A stretch of 64,000 bases of DNA from Motacilla alba alba. Its lineage: Eukaryota; Chordata; Aves; Passeriformes; Motacillidae. The notes beneath the pieces are model-generated. The model saw only the letters and a program-made list of their open reading frames with translations. It made no database searches and was not told where the DNA came from. Location: the NCBI RefSeq assembly GCF_015832195.1, contig NC_052026.1:13069619-13133618 (forward strand), written 5' to 3'. The position numbers were made by a program, and so were the translations under genes. Position 1 is the first letter of the stretch; the number at the start of each line of letters is the position of its first letter. Positions 1-13,486 of the stretch are shown here, in pieces.

Positions 1-3000
1 GTTGAACTACAGCCTGCCTTTCTGAAAGGCATCAACTCACAATGGAAACACTTACAATTTGGGATCCACCACATCCTTTGGGAAGCTGTTCCCATGGTTA
101 ATGCATTTACCACGTAACTGTTACAGTTCCCTGAAGGAGTTTGAGTCCTCAGCTGGCAACCTGCCTGCCTTGCTCAGTGCTGCTGCATGGCTCTCTGCCT
201 CCTGAGACAGAAGTTTTGCTACAAGGGCACTAAAGTCCTTCTTGGGATCATGCAGGCTCCTGCAGCCAGGAGGTGAACCTATTCCCTCCTACCAAGAGCA
301 TGAAGTGAGTTTTTTGAAGCATTAGTGTGTTCATTCATCAACAGTCCACTGGTCTTGTCTCCTCTCTGGGTGGATGTGTGCCTTGCTGGTTTGCCCTCAA
401 CAGCTGGTAGGTCACAAAGGATTTGAGAAACAGCTCTGGCATTGTACCAAGCAGAGACTGTGGGACACCCAACAGTGAATTCCAGAGATGATGTGTCATG
501 AAAGCCCTGGCCCTGCCAGCCCTCTGCACGAGGCTGCTGGAGGTAGTGGGAGCCTTGCCAGGTTGCAGTCCTCATGTTCAAGAGGAGCTTTGGCTTTCTG
601 AGCAGATTTTGGTAGGTGGATGTTAGCTGCAAAATCTGTTTGGGAGCCTGCAGCTTTGTGTGGGCAGGAGGAAAGCCTTGTGCTTACCCCTCTGCCTGCC
701 TCCAGCTGGAAGGTGACAACTGATCTTGTGGCTGGGAGAAGTCAGCTGTTTCCATTTTCTTCCTCTGGAGACTTGAAATCTATTCCCAGTGAGGTGGGTC
801 CCTGGGAAGAGGAAGGGCAGTTCTTCTAAGTGAGTGCTACCAAAGCTGAAAGGCACTAGGAGGTGACCTTGCCAGCCTCAGACATTTAAAACACTTCAGT
901 CAAGCCTTGGAAGAAAAACAGAGGATAATCTCAGTTTTTCCTCTTACGTACATTTTGGGCTCTGTGCACTGTCCTCTGGTTCTTTACTAAGCTTTTCTGC
1001 AGCCTTAGAAAGTTGTTGAATCGACAGAGAAAGTTCTTGTTGAGAAGAAGAGCACATCCTTTTATCAGCTGACTTGCTGTTGTCTGTTCTCTCCTGGATG
1101 GACATCATGCTTTATAGCAAACATCTATAAAGCTTTTAGGGTATTTCTCTTCTTTTCTTACCCCCAAAATACCCTCTTCAATCCGGATCATTGGGCCAGC
1201 TCTTAATCTGGGCTGGAGCAGGAGAAAGTAATTGTGATGGATGCCCCAGTGATATTACCCTTTCCAAAAGCAATTAAATGTGGTGAAACCCTCATTTATG
1301 TTTTATGACTGGTTGTAGTAGTGCCCAAACATTTATGGTCCCCCAAAGTCCCACATGCTGCCAGGCCAGGCTTTGCACTGGATAAGATAACATATTTATG
1401 CTGTTGGTTAACTTGCACAGCACTGCAAAGCAGCTGCTCCACTGGGCTCTAGCTCCTTGCTTGTTGTAGTGATGCATTTGTGCTATGCAGCCCTGATTCT
1501 CCTTCACCCTCACTTAATTTCCTGGGAACTTTCCCCTCTCCTAGACTGCTGAGCTTTGTGAATATTTACCAGTGGAAGGCAGTGTATTTGTTTTAATCAG
1601 CTCTATTCTTAAAGCTGTCAGATTAATTGCTGGGCTAGGAGGGGGTCCCTCCCTGCCTCTGTCCTGCCATTCTCACCTCACTTTGATCAAAGCCTGGCAT
1701 TGGTCAGATACAGTGTGAAGCTAACCAGGACTAAACACCAAGGCTATGAAGGTGCCACAGGGACAGACACAGGGACTCTGCAGTGCTGGGGGGACACTGG
1801 GGGTTGTTTTCTCAAGGGTGGTTGGGGTGTTGGATCCTCCTTGCATGGCACACTGAGCTGTAAAGAGCAACCTGGGAGTCACACCAGCTGCTCTGCCATC
1901 CACATTCATTCACTTTGAAATCCCTTTAGCACTGGAACAATTCCATTAGCAGGACTTCTTAGGCCTGATTTGGAGGGATTTCTCTGCTGATTAAAACCAA
2001 GTCTTTGCACCAGTGTGGAGAGCTTGTCATAACCAAGACATTCCCTGTGTACCTCGGGGCTGCTTGCAGCTGAAGTCTTGAACAAAAGATCTGCTGTTAG
2101 ACAAAGAAGGAAGGAGTGAGCCTCTGAAGAGAGGAAGAACATCTTCTCTGTTTGCCAGCAGTTTTTTTCTAACTATTCTTTTTAAGGATTGGTCACCAAT
2201 TAATCCATGTCATTTTGCAGACAAAGCTGTCAACATTTTTAAGGTGAAATAACTTCAGTGCTGTTGGTTCTAGCAGCTCTGAATGTTCTTAAACAAATAC
2301 CTTTTAAGATAAAAATGGCCTGTGCTTGATCCCAGCCCAGAGTTGAGGTCGTTACTCTTTTATTTGAAACGTCTCAACTGAACCCAGTGAAGTCAGTCAG
2401 AGCTGCAAGTGTTTGAAAGTCAAGTCACACTTATTTGCATGGCTAAATATGGGCGTAATGCAGGGTGTTGCTCTAAAATACTTCAGTGTGTGACCCAAGA
2501 TGGAGCCCAGCAAGTGTGCTGTGTGCCACAGACACTGCCTGCAGTAGCTTCTGGCAGCTTTCAAGTCATCAACCTGTTGTACCTGAGTACCAAACACATC
2601 CTGCCCTCTCACTTTTATTTTCTGCTCTTACCTGCTGTTGGGGTGTGAGATGCCTCACAGCCACATAGGAGTGTAAGCTCACTGGCAACTTGAATATGTG
2701 TGCATTTCTGCTGATTTCTGTCCATTGGGTCAGAAGTGAGAATGGCAGAAGCAGGACACCTTCTCCCACCCCTCCCTGCACATTTCCCACACGGTGTGGA
2801 CTGTTAAAGCTTTATAAGAGGCATTTCTTGCTCAGTGGCAGCACTTAGATACAAAGTTAAATGTAGCCCACCACCTTGGAATGGGGTAGGTGCACTGATT
2901 CTGTGCTGGTGTAGCAAAGTCCATCTGAAACTGACACATTTATTATCCCTAAACATTTGACGAACTTAAGAGGAATGTAAAACATACATGAAGAACATAC

Positions 3001-6000
3001 GTGAGATTGTTTCAATAAAATTAATTACTACAAGCAGTGCTTTGCAAATTCAATTTAGTCCATGTGGGAACAGTTTGGGAGTTCTGGTGCATGTATGCAG
3101 TTCTTCAGTGGCAGGAGCAGGTCTGGTTTGTATTGCATGCATGCCCTGGGTGGAGGAGAGCTCTCATGAGGAGTGAGTGCAGCTTCCAGCTGGGAAGGGG
3201 CAGCTCCATCAGCATTTGGCTGCAGCTGCAGTGCTGTGTGTAACAGGGGCGTAGCTTTGGCTGTAGACCAAGCCCAAGTTACAGGTCCTTACCCGTCAGC
3301 CGAGCATCACACGGGGCTGGTTAGTGCTGGTTCATCCTGGAGTCCTTAACGTCTTCATAGTATCAGAAGTCATTTGAATGCTACCCCTCTTTCAGTTAAG
3401 CTCCCGTTGAACTCCATGCACAGATATTGTAATATAATTGGCTGGCCAGCTGCTGAAACAGCCTCTGTCTGTGCTCCAGGCTGGAGGGGAGCCAGAGTGA
3501 GCCCTGGGCTCCACACAATGTCATACTGATTAGGAGGGTGCGAGATTTTGTTTTTGCTAAAATAGTTCTGCCAGTACGGCCCGGAGGGCAGCTGCAGTTA
3601 CACTGGTACAGAGAGGGCCTTATGCTGCTCTGAATTGTCCCTGCCTCTGGGGCAGGCAGGGATGCTGCTGGGGGTACCTTTATCCTGCAGTAACAGCCTG
3701 TGCGTGGCTGAGGGCTGCCCAGCTCCACAAGTGCAACTTTACTTTGTTGATACCCTCCCCATAGCAACTTTGTCTTAAAGACCCAAGGGAAATATTTTGC
3801 TTCCTCTGGCTGCTAGGAAGTAGGTTCTCCACGGCAGCAGGCCCTTTACAAAGGGTTCGGTCCTGAGCAGGAAACCCTGGTCCAATCCCTAATGAGCCCT
3901 TCCTGCTGATAAGGGAACCTGTGGGTCAGGGGCTCTGCCTGAGCCAGTCAGCTCCCCAAGAACTGATGTGCTTTTTGATGAGCACATCCTCCAGAGCCTG
4001 TAAAATGCGACTCCAGGCCCTCCAGAGAAGTGGGTGCAGACCTAGATACCACAGAATGGGACCTGCCTGAGGAAAGGCCAGCTCTGGCAGAGCTGTACTA
4101 TTGCCACTGCTCTCTGACATTCCTGAGCTAGAACATCCCATCTCTCCCCTGCTCAGCAAGTTTGCCTCTTACTGTACATGGAGACCCAACACTGGTTTCA
4201 TTCCTGGAATAACTGTATTCATGTGTTGAGTATTATGTATATTTACACCTGGGTTATCCCCCAGTTTGGGAAGTGGACTGGAGAATAAGATGCTGTCCTG
4301 TTTTGGAGCAAGGAAGCTCTTAGATCTCTTTTTCCAGCTTTGCACTTTGGAAAGGCCTATCCAGTACAGTCCATGACATGAAGATAGGATGAAGTATTTC
4401 TGCATCTTGGAGAGTGCACTAGAAAGGAAGTCACTGAGTAGTATCTGCTGGCAGCCCATGTCAAGGTGCTCTGCAAGCCCCTTCACCAGCTGCTGTGTCA
4501 GTTTTGCTGTTCAAAAGCTGGTTCCATGACACTTATTTCCCTCCTCAAGGTGAGGTGCACTCTGCCAGAGTAGCATTGCACAACTTCTAAAGTCACTCCT
4601 AAACTCACTGTGCTGGATTAATAACAAATCCAGCAATAAACCTGGAATACTGGAGCATTGCCCTTTGTCAGGCAATGCTTGCTGCTGTTGCTGGGAATTG
4701 GGAGTGACATGGTTTTTTCCCCTGTGACAAATCTTTGTTCCCCCATTGACTATATTTAGACACAAATATATCCAGAATCAACTCTGCCCATGGCAAGCTG
4801 TGCTACTGCCTGCAGCAGCCCTCACCAGGGCAACATCACGTGGGCTTTTATTCTGTTCCATCTGCCCTGGCCTCTCCACGCTGATGGAAAATGCATCATC
4901 TCAGCCAGGCTTCGATTGCTGGGCTGCTGGGATGGAGTGGTCTGACTGTCCTTGCCTCATGGTGCCTTTTATCCCCATCTTATGCTTTTCAACACAGAAC
5001 CTGGCTGTGGGAAGGAGAGTTATCACTCTCCTTTCTGGAGAGGTTAGACCTCCTCTTCTGTCTGTCTGTCTCATTGCTATTTGAGCACTAGTGTGCTTTA
5101 GTTGTGATCCTCCTCAGGGATTATGTCCTTGGCTCAATGGAGCCAGTGTCAAAGACCTCCTGTGAGTAGAAGGAAGCTGGGAACATCACTGTTCATGTAG
5201 GGGCCTCCACCACGAGGCTCTCTGAGCTCTCAGGGAGTATGGGATGACATTAGAAATCAGAAAGGACCTGGGGCTTGGCTTAGCTCTTGAGATTGCAAAA
5301 GCAGTGATGACAAAGCAACTTGGGGTTAGCCTGGGTTGGCAAGCCTGAACAAAAGCCTGAGAAAAGTTAACTCGCACTATCAACTCGAGTTAAAACTCCC
5401 ATTTCCTTGTTCCTTATAAGTACTTGGTTTGCTACGGTCAGACCTTTCGCAGATGTGTGGTCAGAACATTTTCACCAGGAGCTGACTCCTGTCAGCGGAG
5501 CCCTTCATGCAGCAGAAGTTTTGGTCTGCTGGCAGGATCACAGGCAGGGTAATTCCCATTTTCCCACTGCACTTGCATCTCTTGCTGCCTTTGGACACAG
5601 CTGCCTGCTCTGCTGCATCCTGTAGCAGCACTCAGTGGGTTTTGTCCCAGCCATGGCTGCTTTTTCACAGTGGCTTTGTTCGTGGTGCTCTTCAGAGTGC
5701 AGAATTTGATTTGCCTCACACAAAGATACAGCCCTGCTTCAGAAATCCCCACTGCTCCCAGAGCACTTCAGGCAGGTTCTTTGGCTCAGTTTGCGGGTGA
5801 TTAGAGTGTAAATGCTGAGAACCTGCTACCAGCTCAGCAAGTGGAGCATATGGACAGGCACCACTGGGTTGGCAGTGAGTTCCTTGGGCTGTGCCACCCT
5901 GGCTGGGTGGTAAGAATCATCAGTCCTTTCCCTGCCAGCCTGCCTTGGGCAGTGCCCTCCAACCAGGATCATTGCCAACCCTCCAGTGCCATCCACCCTG

Positions 6001-7138
6001 CTTTTATCTTCATTTCTCCCTTGCTTTCTGTTTTTTTCCACCTTGGATTTCAATGTTTGTTTGTTTGGTGTTAAAGAGGCTTTCTTGTTTGCTTTTTTAA
6101 ATACCTGTTGTGACAGGCAGAGCTGAGAACAAGCCAGGTTGCTCTCTGCATCCACCCAAGAGCCTGTTTGGGAAGCAGTGCCAAGCAGGGGCAGGGAGAG
6201 AAAGTAGAAATGCAGTTGGGTTTTTCCTGGAAGACTTCCTGTCCTTGGCTGGTTATGTGGGGTTAGGGGTGAGAAGAGCTGGTCACTTTTAGGTTCTGAA
6301 GAACAAGACCTATTATATCATTCTGGGGAAGGTTTCTGCAAGTTGGCAATACCAGGATCTGTTGTTCTGCTGCTACCTGCCCCATCCAGCCAGACCATCC
6401 TGACCTTAAGGAGCAGGTGGCACTACACTTGCCTTCCTGACGTGCCCCTCTTGTCCCTTCCAGCATTTTGACTCCTCTGTGGAGGAAGATGTTCTGGGAA
6501 TGAACAGCAGAGCTGGCACATGAGCACCAGCCAGGTCTCTGCATGCATCCTTCTCGTGCAGTGTCTCCCATACCCTTGCACGCAGCAGGAAGGACAGCAG
6601 GGCATGGTGCTCTGGGCAGGAATCTTCCACTTTATTAAAATGAAAGTATTTACTGGCTGCATCAGTTGCCCAGCTGTGGTTAGTTTGCATGAGAACCATT
6701 TCCTGCACTTAAGGAAGCTATTCAGCTTTACAGCAGATCGTGGAAGGAAGAGATACTACAGTGTCCAAAATCCTCTTTTTGCTGAGCGGGCAAGTTTCTC
6801 ACCTGAATCTCTGCCATCAAAGCACTTGGGGTGACAGGAACAGATCTGCCATTGCTGTGCTGCAAGAAAATATCACAAGTTCCAGTGAGGAAGGGAGGGG
6901 AGGAAGGAGAGGGACAGCGGGAGAGCCGGGGTTGGGTGGTCAGAATGGTGCTTTAGGGGCTTTGGGGCCTGAGATGCCATCCTTCTGCACTTGGTGACAT
7001 CCACCTACCAGCACCCTGTCCTGATCTGACATGCTGCTCAGCGCTGCAGGGAGCCAGCAGAGAAGTGGTTTGTGTTGTAGTGTGTGTTTGATTTGAGTTC
7101 TTCTGCTTGAAGCCATTGGAAAGCCATTCAGCCATGCT

Positions 7139-7180
7139 GGAGATCTGGGAATGGAGATCTGAGAATGGAGATCTGGGAAT
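7139..7180. repeat. 14-bp tandem repeat, three copies
   Basis: Three consecutive copies of ggagatctgggaat, the middle one with one substitution, within the CFDP1 intron. No function is apparent. Confidence 0.85.
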
Positions 7181-8774
7181 GGATGCCTCCTGCTTGTCCT
7201 CTTCTGCCAGACATCATAAATACACTTGCCCTTGCAATAGTTTCATCTAACACACAGCAAAAACTATCCATCCAAGTTCTGAACCTTGCTTGAAAGTGGA
7301 TTTTTATAGGTTGTAGGTGTAACCTGCCTTTTTAAATGGTAATTGGTGAAGGTGATCTCTGATAATCTGTTTCCAAGGGCTGGGGCAGAAGGCACGGGGC
7401 CTTTCCTGGTCTTGCAAGATTTCCTACTGACAAAGTCATGTCATCTCTGTGAGTCCCCATTTATTTCTGCAGAAGGAAAGATTGCTCTGCTCAGTCTCAT
7501 GGAGAGTCACCAGATGTTTTGGATGGATGCTGGAATATGATGGAGTGTCCAGCAGTAAATTGTCTGTTCTGGGAGGTGCAAAACCCTGCAATCTGGCCAG
7601 AGAAGTTGCCCCACTCTGTTGTCTTGTTTCCTCTACCCCATAACCGCAGGGTGTGTGGGATGCCTTCATGGAATCAGCATAATCTAAAAAAAGAATCTTC
7701 TTGGTCCAAGTCTTGCAGCAGCTGCTTTGTCACAAGACCCTCATTGGCAGAACAGGTTATTTGCCACTGTTTAATTGGGGCTCGGGGGGCTGGTTTTCAT
7801 TAGTGGGGGGAAAACAAGCAACTCATTTGTGATTTGCCTACATCAGTGAGTATCCTCTTCTGTGTGTTTGCTCACACTATTTCCCCAAAATGTGGCATAA
7901 CAAGAGGGGTGAGGGTATCTGTAATACCCTGCTTCATATTCAGCATTTTCTTCTTACAAATTGAGCCCTTCTTTCAGGTACTGATAGATGACAGAAGTAG
8001 GGCCTTCCTGCTACAGAGGTTGTTACCCACAGCAAGGAGGATACTACAAGGCAGATGGAGAAGCAGCACAGGTCTGTGGAGCCAGCAGAAACAGAGCAGC
8101 AGAGGGTTTGTGATCCCCAGTGGTGGAGGTCAGGCTAAAGCTGGGAACACTGCTGGCTCCTAGGCCAACATCTGAATAAGTGTCCTTTGGGCTCAGTTTG
8201 TTCTTTGGTGTTGGACGTGATCTGTCAGCTCCTGCAGTCTGACCCTGCTGGTCCCTGCCTGCTTCTGGCCAGTCACCTTGATCTTCTTAGGCCAACTGGT
8301 GCTGGTTCAGCTGTTAAATAGTCTCCAAAGGTATTTCACAAAGACAGGAGATGCTTTACCTAGCGTTCCTCTTCAAGAGCTGCAGCGTGGCTGTTGTGGA
8401 TAGGAGAGGCTGATTGGCAAAGACATCCGAGATCCACTGCATCAAGGGAAACGTGAGGGCAAGCAGGAGGAGCAGCACAGAGCTCTGCCTCTGGATAGCA
8501 GGAATGTTCTGCATGGATGGAGGAAGAAAGTGGCTTGGCAGCAGTGGAGCAGACAGATATCTCGTTGAATCACAGGTTCAGCATGAGTCACAGCTGTCAT
8601 GGTTGTGAAGAAGGCACACGTCACAGGGGGCCCTGTAAGGAGCTGCGTGCTTCCCAAGGCATCTGAAGCATTCCCCTGCTCCCAGTGCTGGTGAATCCAT
8701 CACTCATGCTATTCCTGTTTTGGATGCTGCATTTTTAGGAATATATGGGCCAATAGCTGAGTTCATGGAGAGTG

Positions 8775-9030
8775 GTGAAAGTGGTCAGAGGGCTGGAAAC
8801 CATGAGGAATGAGAAAAGCTTGAAAGGACCTGGGATTGTTTAGTCTAGGAAGGAGCAAGCTGGAGGGAGGGGGCAATATGAAAAGCTTTCAAAGACATAA
8901 AAGGCTGCTGCAAGAAGTGAGGGAGTGATCTTAGTAGCTACCAGGAAGAAGATATCGAGTCATAGGCTGAGCAAGGAAATTTAGTCATTAGGGAAGAGTT
9001 ACATAAGTGAAAGGCTGACGAAGTACTGAA
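8775..9030 (+). mobile_element. Degraded CR1 LINE fragment, sense on +
   Basis: The order of phrases (gtggtcagagggctgg, gggattgtttagtctagga, then a segment like aggaaatttagtcattaggga) follows the 3' part of avian CR1 LINEs, but with many substitutions. It therefore looks like an old copy. Both ends are approximate. Confidence 0.6.
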
Positions 9031-12000
9031 AACTCAGTGCTTGTGGGATTGATGTCAGGAGACCTTCAGAGCACCCATCTCGGATGGGTGGGAGAGGATC
9101 ACATCCTGCTTTGGCTGGTGGGATGCACTTTTGTAGCCATGTTCCCAACTTCTGGAAGATTATTTTCTAAAGCTTGTGATGAAGTCCCCCTCCATTATAC
9201 ATTTCCCAAACACTGCTGAGCATGTTGCAAGACATCAGGGATTACATGTGGCAGTGACACTTTATCACTGCTATAGCAGCAATTTTCCAAGCCCCTGGTC
9301 AGCTGCAGGCTTGCACCAAGATGGGGGGAAGCATTACTGTTAAGGACAGGGATACAGAGCGTGTTCACTTACAGTGGGACAGCAGGGGACCCATGGCTTG
9401 CTGCTTGTCCCTGTGTACAACCATGCCAGCTCAGGCACAGGCACAGTCCTTGTCCTGATGACATTAGATGGTGCAGGGGAATCCTCCCCACCAAGGCAGA
9501 GCTCCCCAGCCTTTTTTTTTTCCTGGTTCAGGGGCAGACTTTGGCTGTTCTTTTTAATTGTGAAAATTCAGAGCATGTCTTTGTGTCCTAAATAGGCGAT
9601 TGTCCTGATCCTCATTCCTGGGATCCATTATGTCTTAGCAAATTACTTTCTCTTTTTTAAATGCCTTAGTGATTAAAGATGCCACAGCAGATACCCTTAA
9701 TGAGTACAAAAAGGGTAATAATTCCTCTTGTTGGCACTGAATGCAATTAATCAGGCCCCTTTACTTGCTTTTTAAACAGATGAGGCATTTAAGGCCAAGC
9801 AAGTTTTTAATTGGACTTTAATGTTTCTCATTTACTTCATTTTGGCACAAGCTAGGAATTCCCACCCCCAGGTTTGCTGGATTTATTCAGGGTGATAAAA
9901 GGCTCAGCGTGGAATGAAGACTCAGCAGCAGACTCAAACATGTCCTTCAGCCTGTGCCTGGCCCCATTGCCCGGCCCAGGCTTGGTCCTGCTGCAGCAGC
10001 ACAGAATTGTCTGGACAGGAGCAGAACCAGGTTATCCAGCCCCGAGCCAGTTTCCAGCATGGGACTGATATTGGATATTGATAAAATTTCTGGAGTAGTC
10101 ATCAACACAAGGGTGCAACATAGCCTGCCCTTTTTTGTCATGTTCCCTTGCCTTGAAGGAACTGTTGACTTGTGAGTATTCTTGTGATTATCTGGATGCC
10201 CTTGATGGAGGTCCATATCATAGGCCAGACTCCGTAGCTTCGAGGAAGGGGTGAATTATATGTTTTAAGCAATATTCCTGAGATCCATGGCCAAGAGGAC
10301 ATACAGAGGCCTTGAGCCTCATTACAGATGGATGTGTGCATCCAGATGTTATTGATTTATGCCAGGAATTGCCATGGAAGAAAAGATACATCATAAGCAG
10401 CTCTCATCTCATTTGCAGCTCCTGCTCTCTGAAGCCAGCACCACCTCTTCTTCCACCTCTGGCCATGAACCATCTTGCCTTTGGTTCCCTTCCCTCCATC
10501 TATCCTCCACTGTTGTTTGGGGACAGCAGTGGCCTGTCAGCAGGCCCCAGTCTGTGTTTCATGCAGAGACATGTTCAGCAGCCCAGCTTGGCCGACTGGC
10601 CCCTGTCCCAACTCAGCCCTTCCCTGCCAGCAGCCCACCAAGGTTCAGCCAAAAAGGATCAGTCTTGGCATGTGTGAGCCTGCCTCTGAGCCTGCTTGTC
10701 ACTCTGCAGGGCAGAGATTTCTCTAACACCCGGGAAAGATCCCAGGACTTTCAGTTGGGTTTTTCCAGGTGTGTGCTGTGTCCTTTGCAGTCAGACCTGT
10801 CTCTATTTCAAGTGACAGTGACTGTGGACTTCCACCCATGGAAAGGTCAGTGGATTCAAATGAGCTATGGGTGTCTTGGATAGGTGAGATGACTCTTGGG
10901 TCATTGAAGTTTTTTGCCCCAAAAAAACATTCAGGAGAAATATAGGGACAAGGGACAACACCCTCCATTTCTACATCCCTGCTTTTCCCACTTCAAAGGT
11001 AGGAAAATCTTAAGCCTAAGTGTGTCTGGAAAGTTAAGTGTATTCAGAGAAATGTGTTATTGAATACCTTGTGTTAATTTAAACGCCTTCTGCCTGCCAG
11101 GCTTGGGGCAGAGGAGCTTTGCCAACTGGATCAGCCATAGCCCTTCCCTAGATCTGTTTCAGGGCAGCTTTAAGGCCTCGCAGTGCAGTGTAAGGAGCTG
11201 CTGTGCACAACCACTGGGCTCTGCTTTCCAGGCAGTGCGCAGCAGGGAGTGCCATGGGGGAGGCTTGCCCAATATTTTATTTGGTTCGTCCTTATTCTTT
11301 GTCGTATCTCCTTTCCTCTGACTCCCTCACATCTTGAACACGCATCTGATACTGGGTTTGGGGGTTGAGCAAGGCTTGTGTAGTCCTGGATAGCCAGATG
11401 TGGGAACCAAGTCTCTCCAATTTTTTCTTCTGCTGAGAACATCTTTGCCCATTTTGCCCCCTTACACCCCTTCCCTGCTCCCTGCAGATGAGGATACCGG
11501 GAGCCATCATGCCTTGAAAAGTAAGGGAGAATTGGAGGCTGAGCAAAGATCAAGGTTTTATTGTGTGATCATGGTGTGAAGGGCTGTAGACATCTTGATG
11601 AGATGTTCAGGGATAAAGGCGAATCAAAGAGCATCCAGCTTGTTCTGTGTCCCCACAGAGTGAACAACTTCTGGCTGTTGGGCTGTGCTCCAGCCATGGG
11701 CAGGGACTGAAGGAAAAAAGAGGTCCGGGTCCTAGGATATTTCTGCTCCTCTGGCTGGTATTGAGGAGGGGCAGGCAGCCTTGTCCAGTTGCTATGGAGC
11801 CTGCCAAGATGTCCTTAATCCCAAATATATCTATGTCAGGAAGCTGCAACCCCAAGTGACTCTAGCCAGCCATTCTTTCATTGAGAGTCTTCTGGCTGAG
11901 GTTTACAGAGTTGTCATTTTCTTTGATTTAATTCCATATAAACTGCAGAATTATTTTCCTTTAGAGGCTTGCAAATTACAGAAGCATAAACCATGCTAAT

Positions 12001-12956
12001 GATCCGATAAGGACAACTTTGGATGTGTTCCCAAGAACGGCTACCCCTGGGCAGGAGCGTGCTCAGAGAGCACTGATGGAGAGCAATTTGCCATGCTCAC
12101 CTGGCTGCCTTCCTTGGGCCCCCCTTCCCAAATTCCTTCATCTCTCAGGAACGAGAGTAATTTCCTCTCTGGCTTCTTGCAGAGGCAAAGGCCCTGCAGA
12201 CCTGAAGTTATCTCTGGAATGTGTGTAAACACGAGTTCAATGGGATGCTGTTTGCCCCCCTCCCCGTTCCTGGGGGGGGTTGAGAAGGGTTAATACAAGT
12301 TTGTTTTACGGGTTCCTGTCCCTGAGAATTGTCTTCCCCAGAGGGCAGCTCGGCTGACCTGAGCCCCTGTGTGTGCATTTCCCAGCATAAAGGGGAGACT
12401 CGGGGGCCCCACCACGCGGGTGGGATTTCACTCCTCTAAGAACAAGGGATGAAAGACCAAAGTGGTCTTCCTGCCAAACAGGGACCCGGGAGATGGTATG
12501 GGATCACAGTGCACGTGCACTGGGACTCAACGTGCAGCTAACAGGATTATGTAGGTGGTGCTTGGACAGAAACAAATCAGAAGGGTGGGGGTTACAGGCA
12601 GTTCTGTGCTCCCATCTTCAAGAGCATTGAAATGTAAGCAGGGGGCAAAACGTATTAAGTGACGTATGGATTGGGGCAAAATGCATTTCAATGAGAGGCA
12701 TAAGGAACTCTTATCTGTTTGCATAAAAATAATTCAGATGTAAGTTCATTAGTGGTGTACAAGTACGTCAGTAATGAGACTTGCCTGGAAACCTGAGTGT
12801 TCTTGGATTTAGAGTAAGAAGTAAAACTAGAGAAAATCAAGCATTAGTACCGAGTAAATGGTTAATTCCTAGATGTGTTGTCAGCACTAGTGACGCACTG
12901 AGGCTGGATGCCTTCCAGAAAACAACACTTTAACTGAAGACAAAGAAGCAGACTTA

Positions 12957-13062
12957 GCACAGAGGTGATCAGTGGAATGGCTTGGCCTGGTGTATACAAG
13001 GGGTCAAACTAGATGATTTAATGATCTCTTTTGGCCTGAAAGCTCTCTGTTCTCTTAAGAAG
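12957..13062 (+). mobile_element. CR1 LINE 3'-end fragment
   Basis: The segment around ggtcaaactagatgatttaa followed by tgatctcttttggcctgaa resembles the terminal part of CR1 elements, sense on the + strand. It sits about 270 bp upstream of a CFDP1 exon. Boundaries are approximate. Confidence 0.55.
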
Positions 13063-13327
13063 ATAAATGAAAAAGCCCTTTCACAAAAACCAAGCACTTG
13101 AGATATGTGTGTAATGAACTCTGCTGCTTCCAGGGGAACGGCAGAGCAGGATCTGCAGGAAGCGTGACCTTGCCGCCTGCAGGCTGCCTGGAGTTGGTGG
13201 CCATCTGTTTGGTGGCAGTGGCTCCCCACCATCGAGGCCACCGCTCTCACGCGTGACGTTTCTCAGCTCTGTTTTTAATTGCCATCTCCCTGCGTTTAAC
13301 CAACATTTGCTCCTTAATCTCCATCAG

Positions 13328-13486
13328 GGTGAAGAGGCCAAGCGGTATGAGCAGCCTCCTGGGGAAGATCGGTGCCAAAAAGCAGAAGATGAGCACACTG
13401 GAGAAATCTAAACTGGACTGGGAGAACTTCAAGGAGGAGGAGGGGATTGTGGAGGAGCTGGCAATCCATAACCGAGGAAAAGATGG
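13328..13486 (+). CDS. CFDP1: CFDP1 penultimate coding exon
   Basis: CFDP1 (Bcnt/SWC5 family) is a subunit of the SRCAP chromatin-remodelling complex that exchanges histone H2A.Z in the nucleus. This exon encodes the start of the conserved BCNT-C domain, including [20 protein letters not shown] and [10 protein letters not shown], which are diagnostic of the vertebrate protein. It opens after a ccatcag acceptor and closes at a gg|gtaagag donor. It enters in phase 1 and leaves in phase 2, so the terminal glycine codon is completed by the next exon at 18473. The frame is intact. Upstream exons are outside the window. Identification is firm from the motif match and from synteny with BCAR1. Confidence 0.93.

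Larger units (their letters stand above)
1..13327 (+). other. CFDP1: Long internal intron of CFDP1 (upstream part)
   Basis: This stretch precedes the penultimate CFDP1 coding exon and carries no open frame that resembles a conserved protein. The frames present are short, overlap on both strands and lack plausible splice context. I read it as intron sequence whose 5' end is outside the window. It holds degraded CR1 fragments near 8.8 and 13.0 kb and a small 14-bp tandem repeat at 7139. An AT-rich block at about 9640-9850 is rich in TAAT/ATTA cores and might be a conserved noncoding element, but only alignment could show that. A short lineage-specific or noncoding exon could be hidden here. Confidence 0.7.

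Noticed and set aside
1..13327. A separate small gene in the CFDP1 intron
   Set aside because: Open frames there are short, of low complexity or overlap transposon fragments, with no family motif and no splice-supported continuation.
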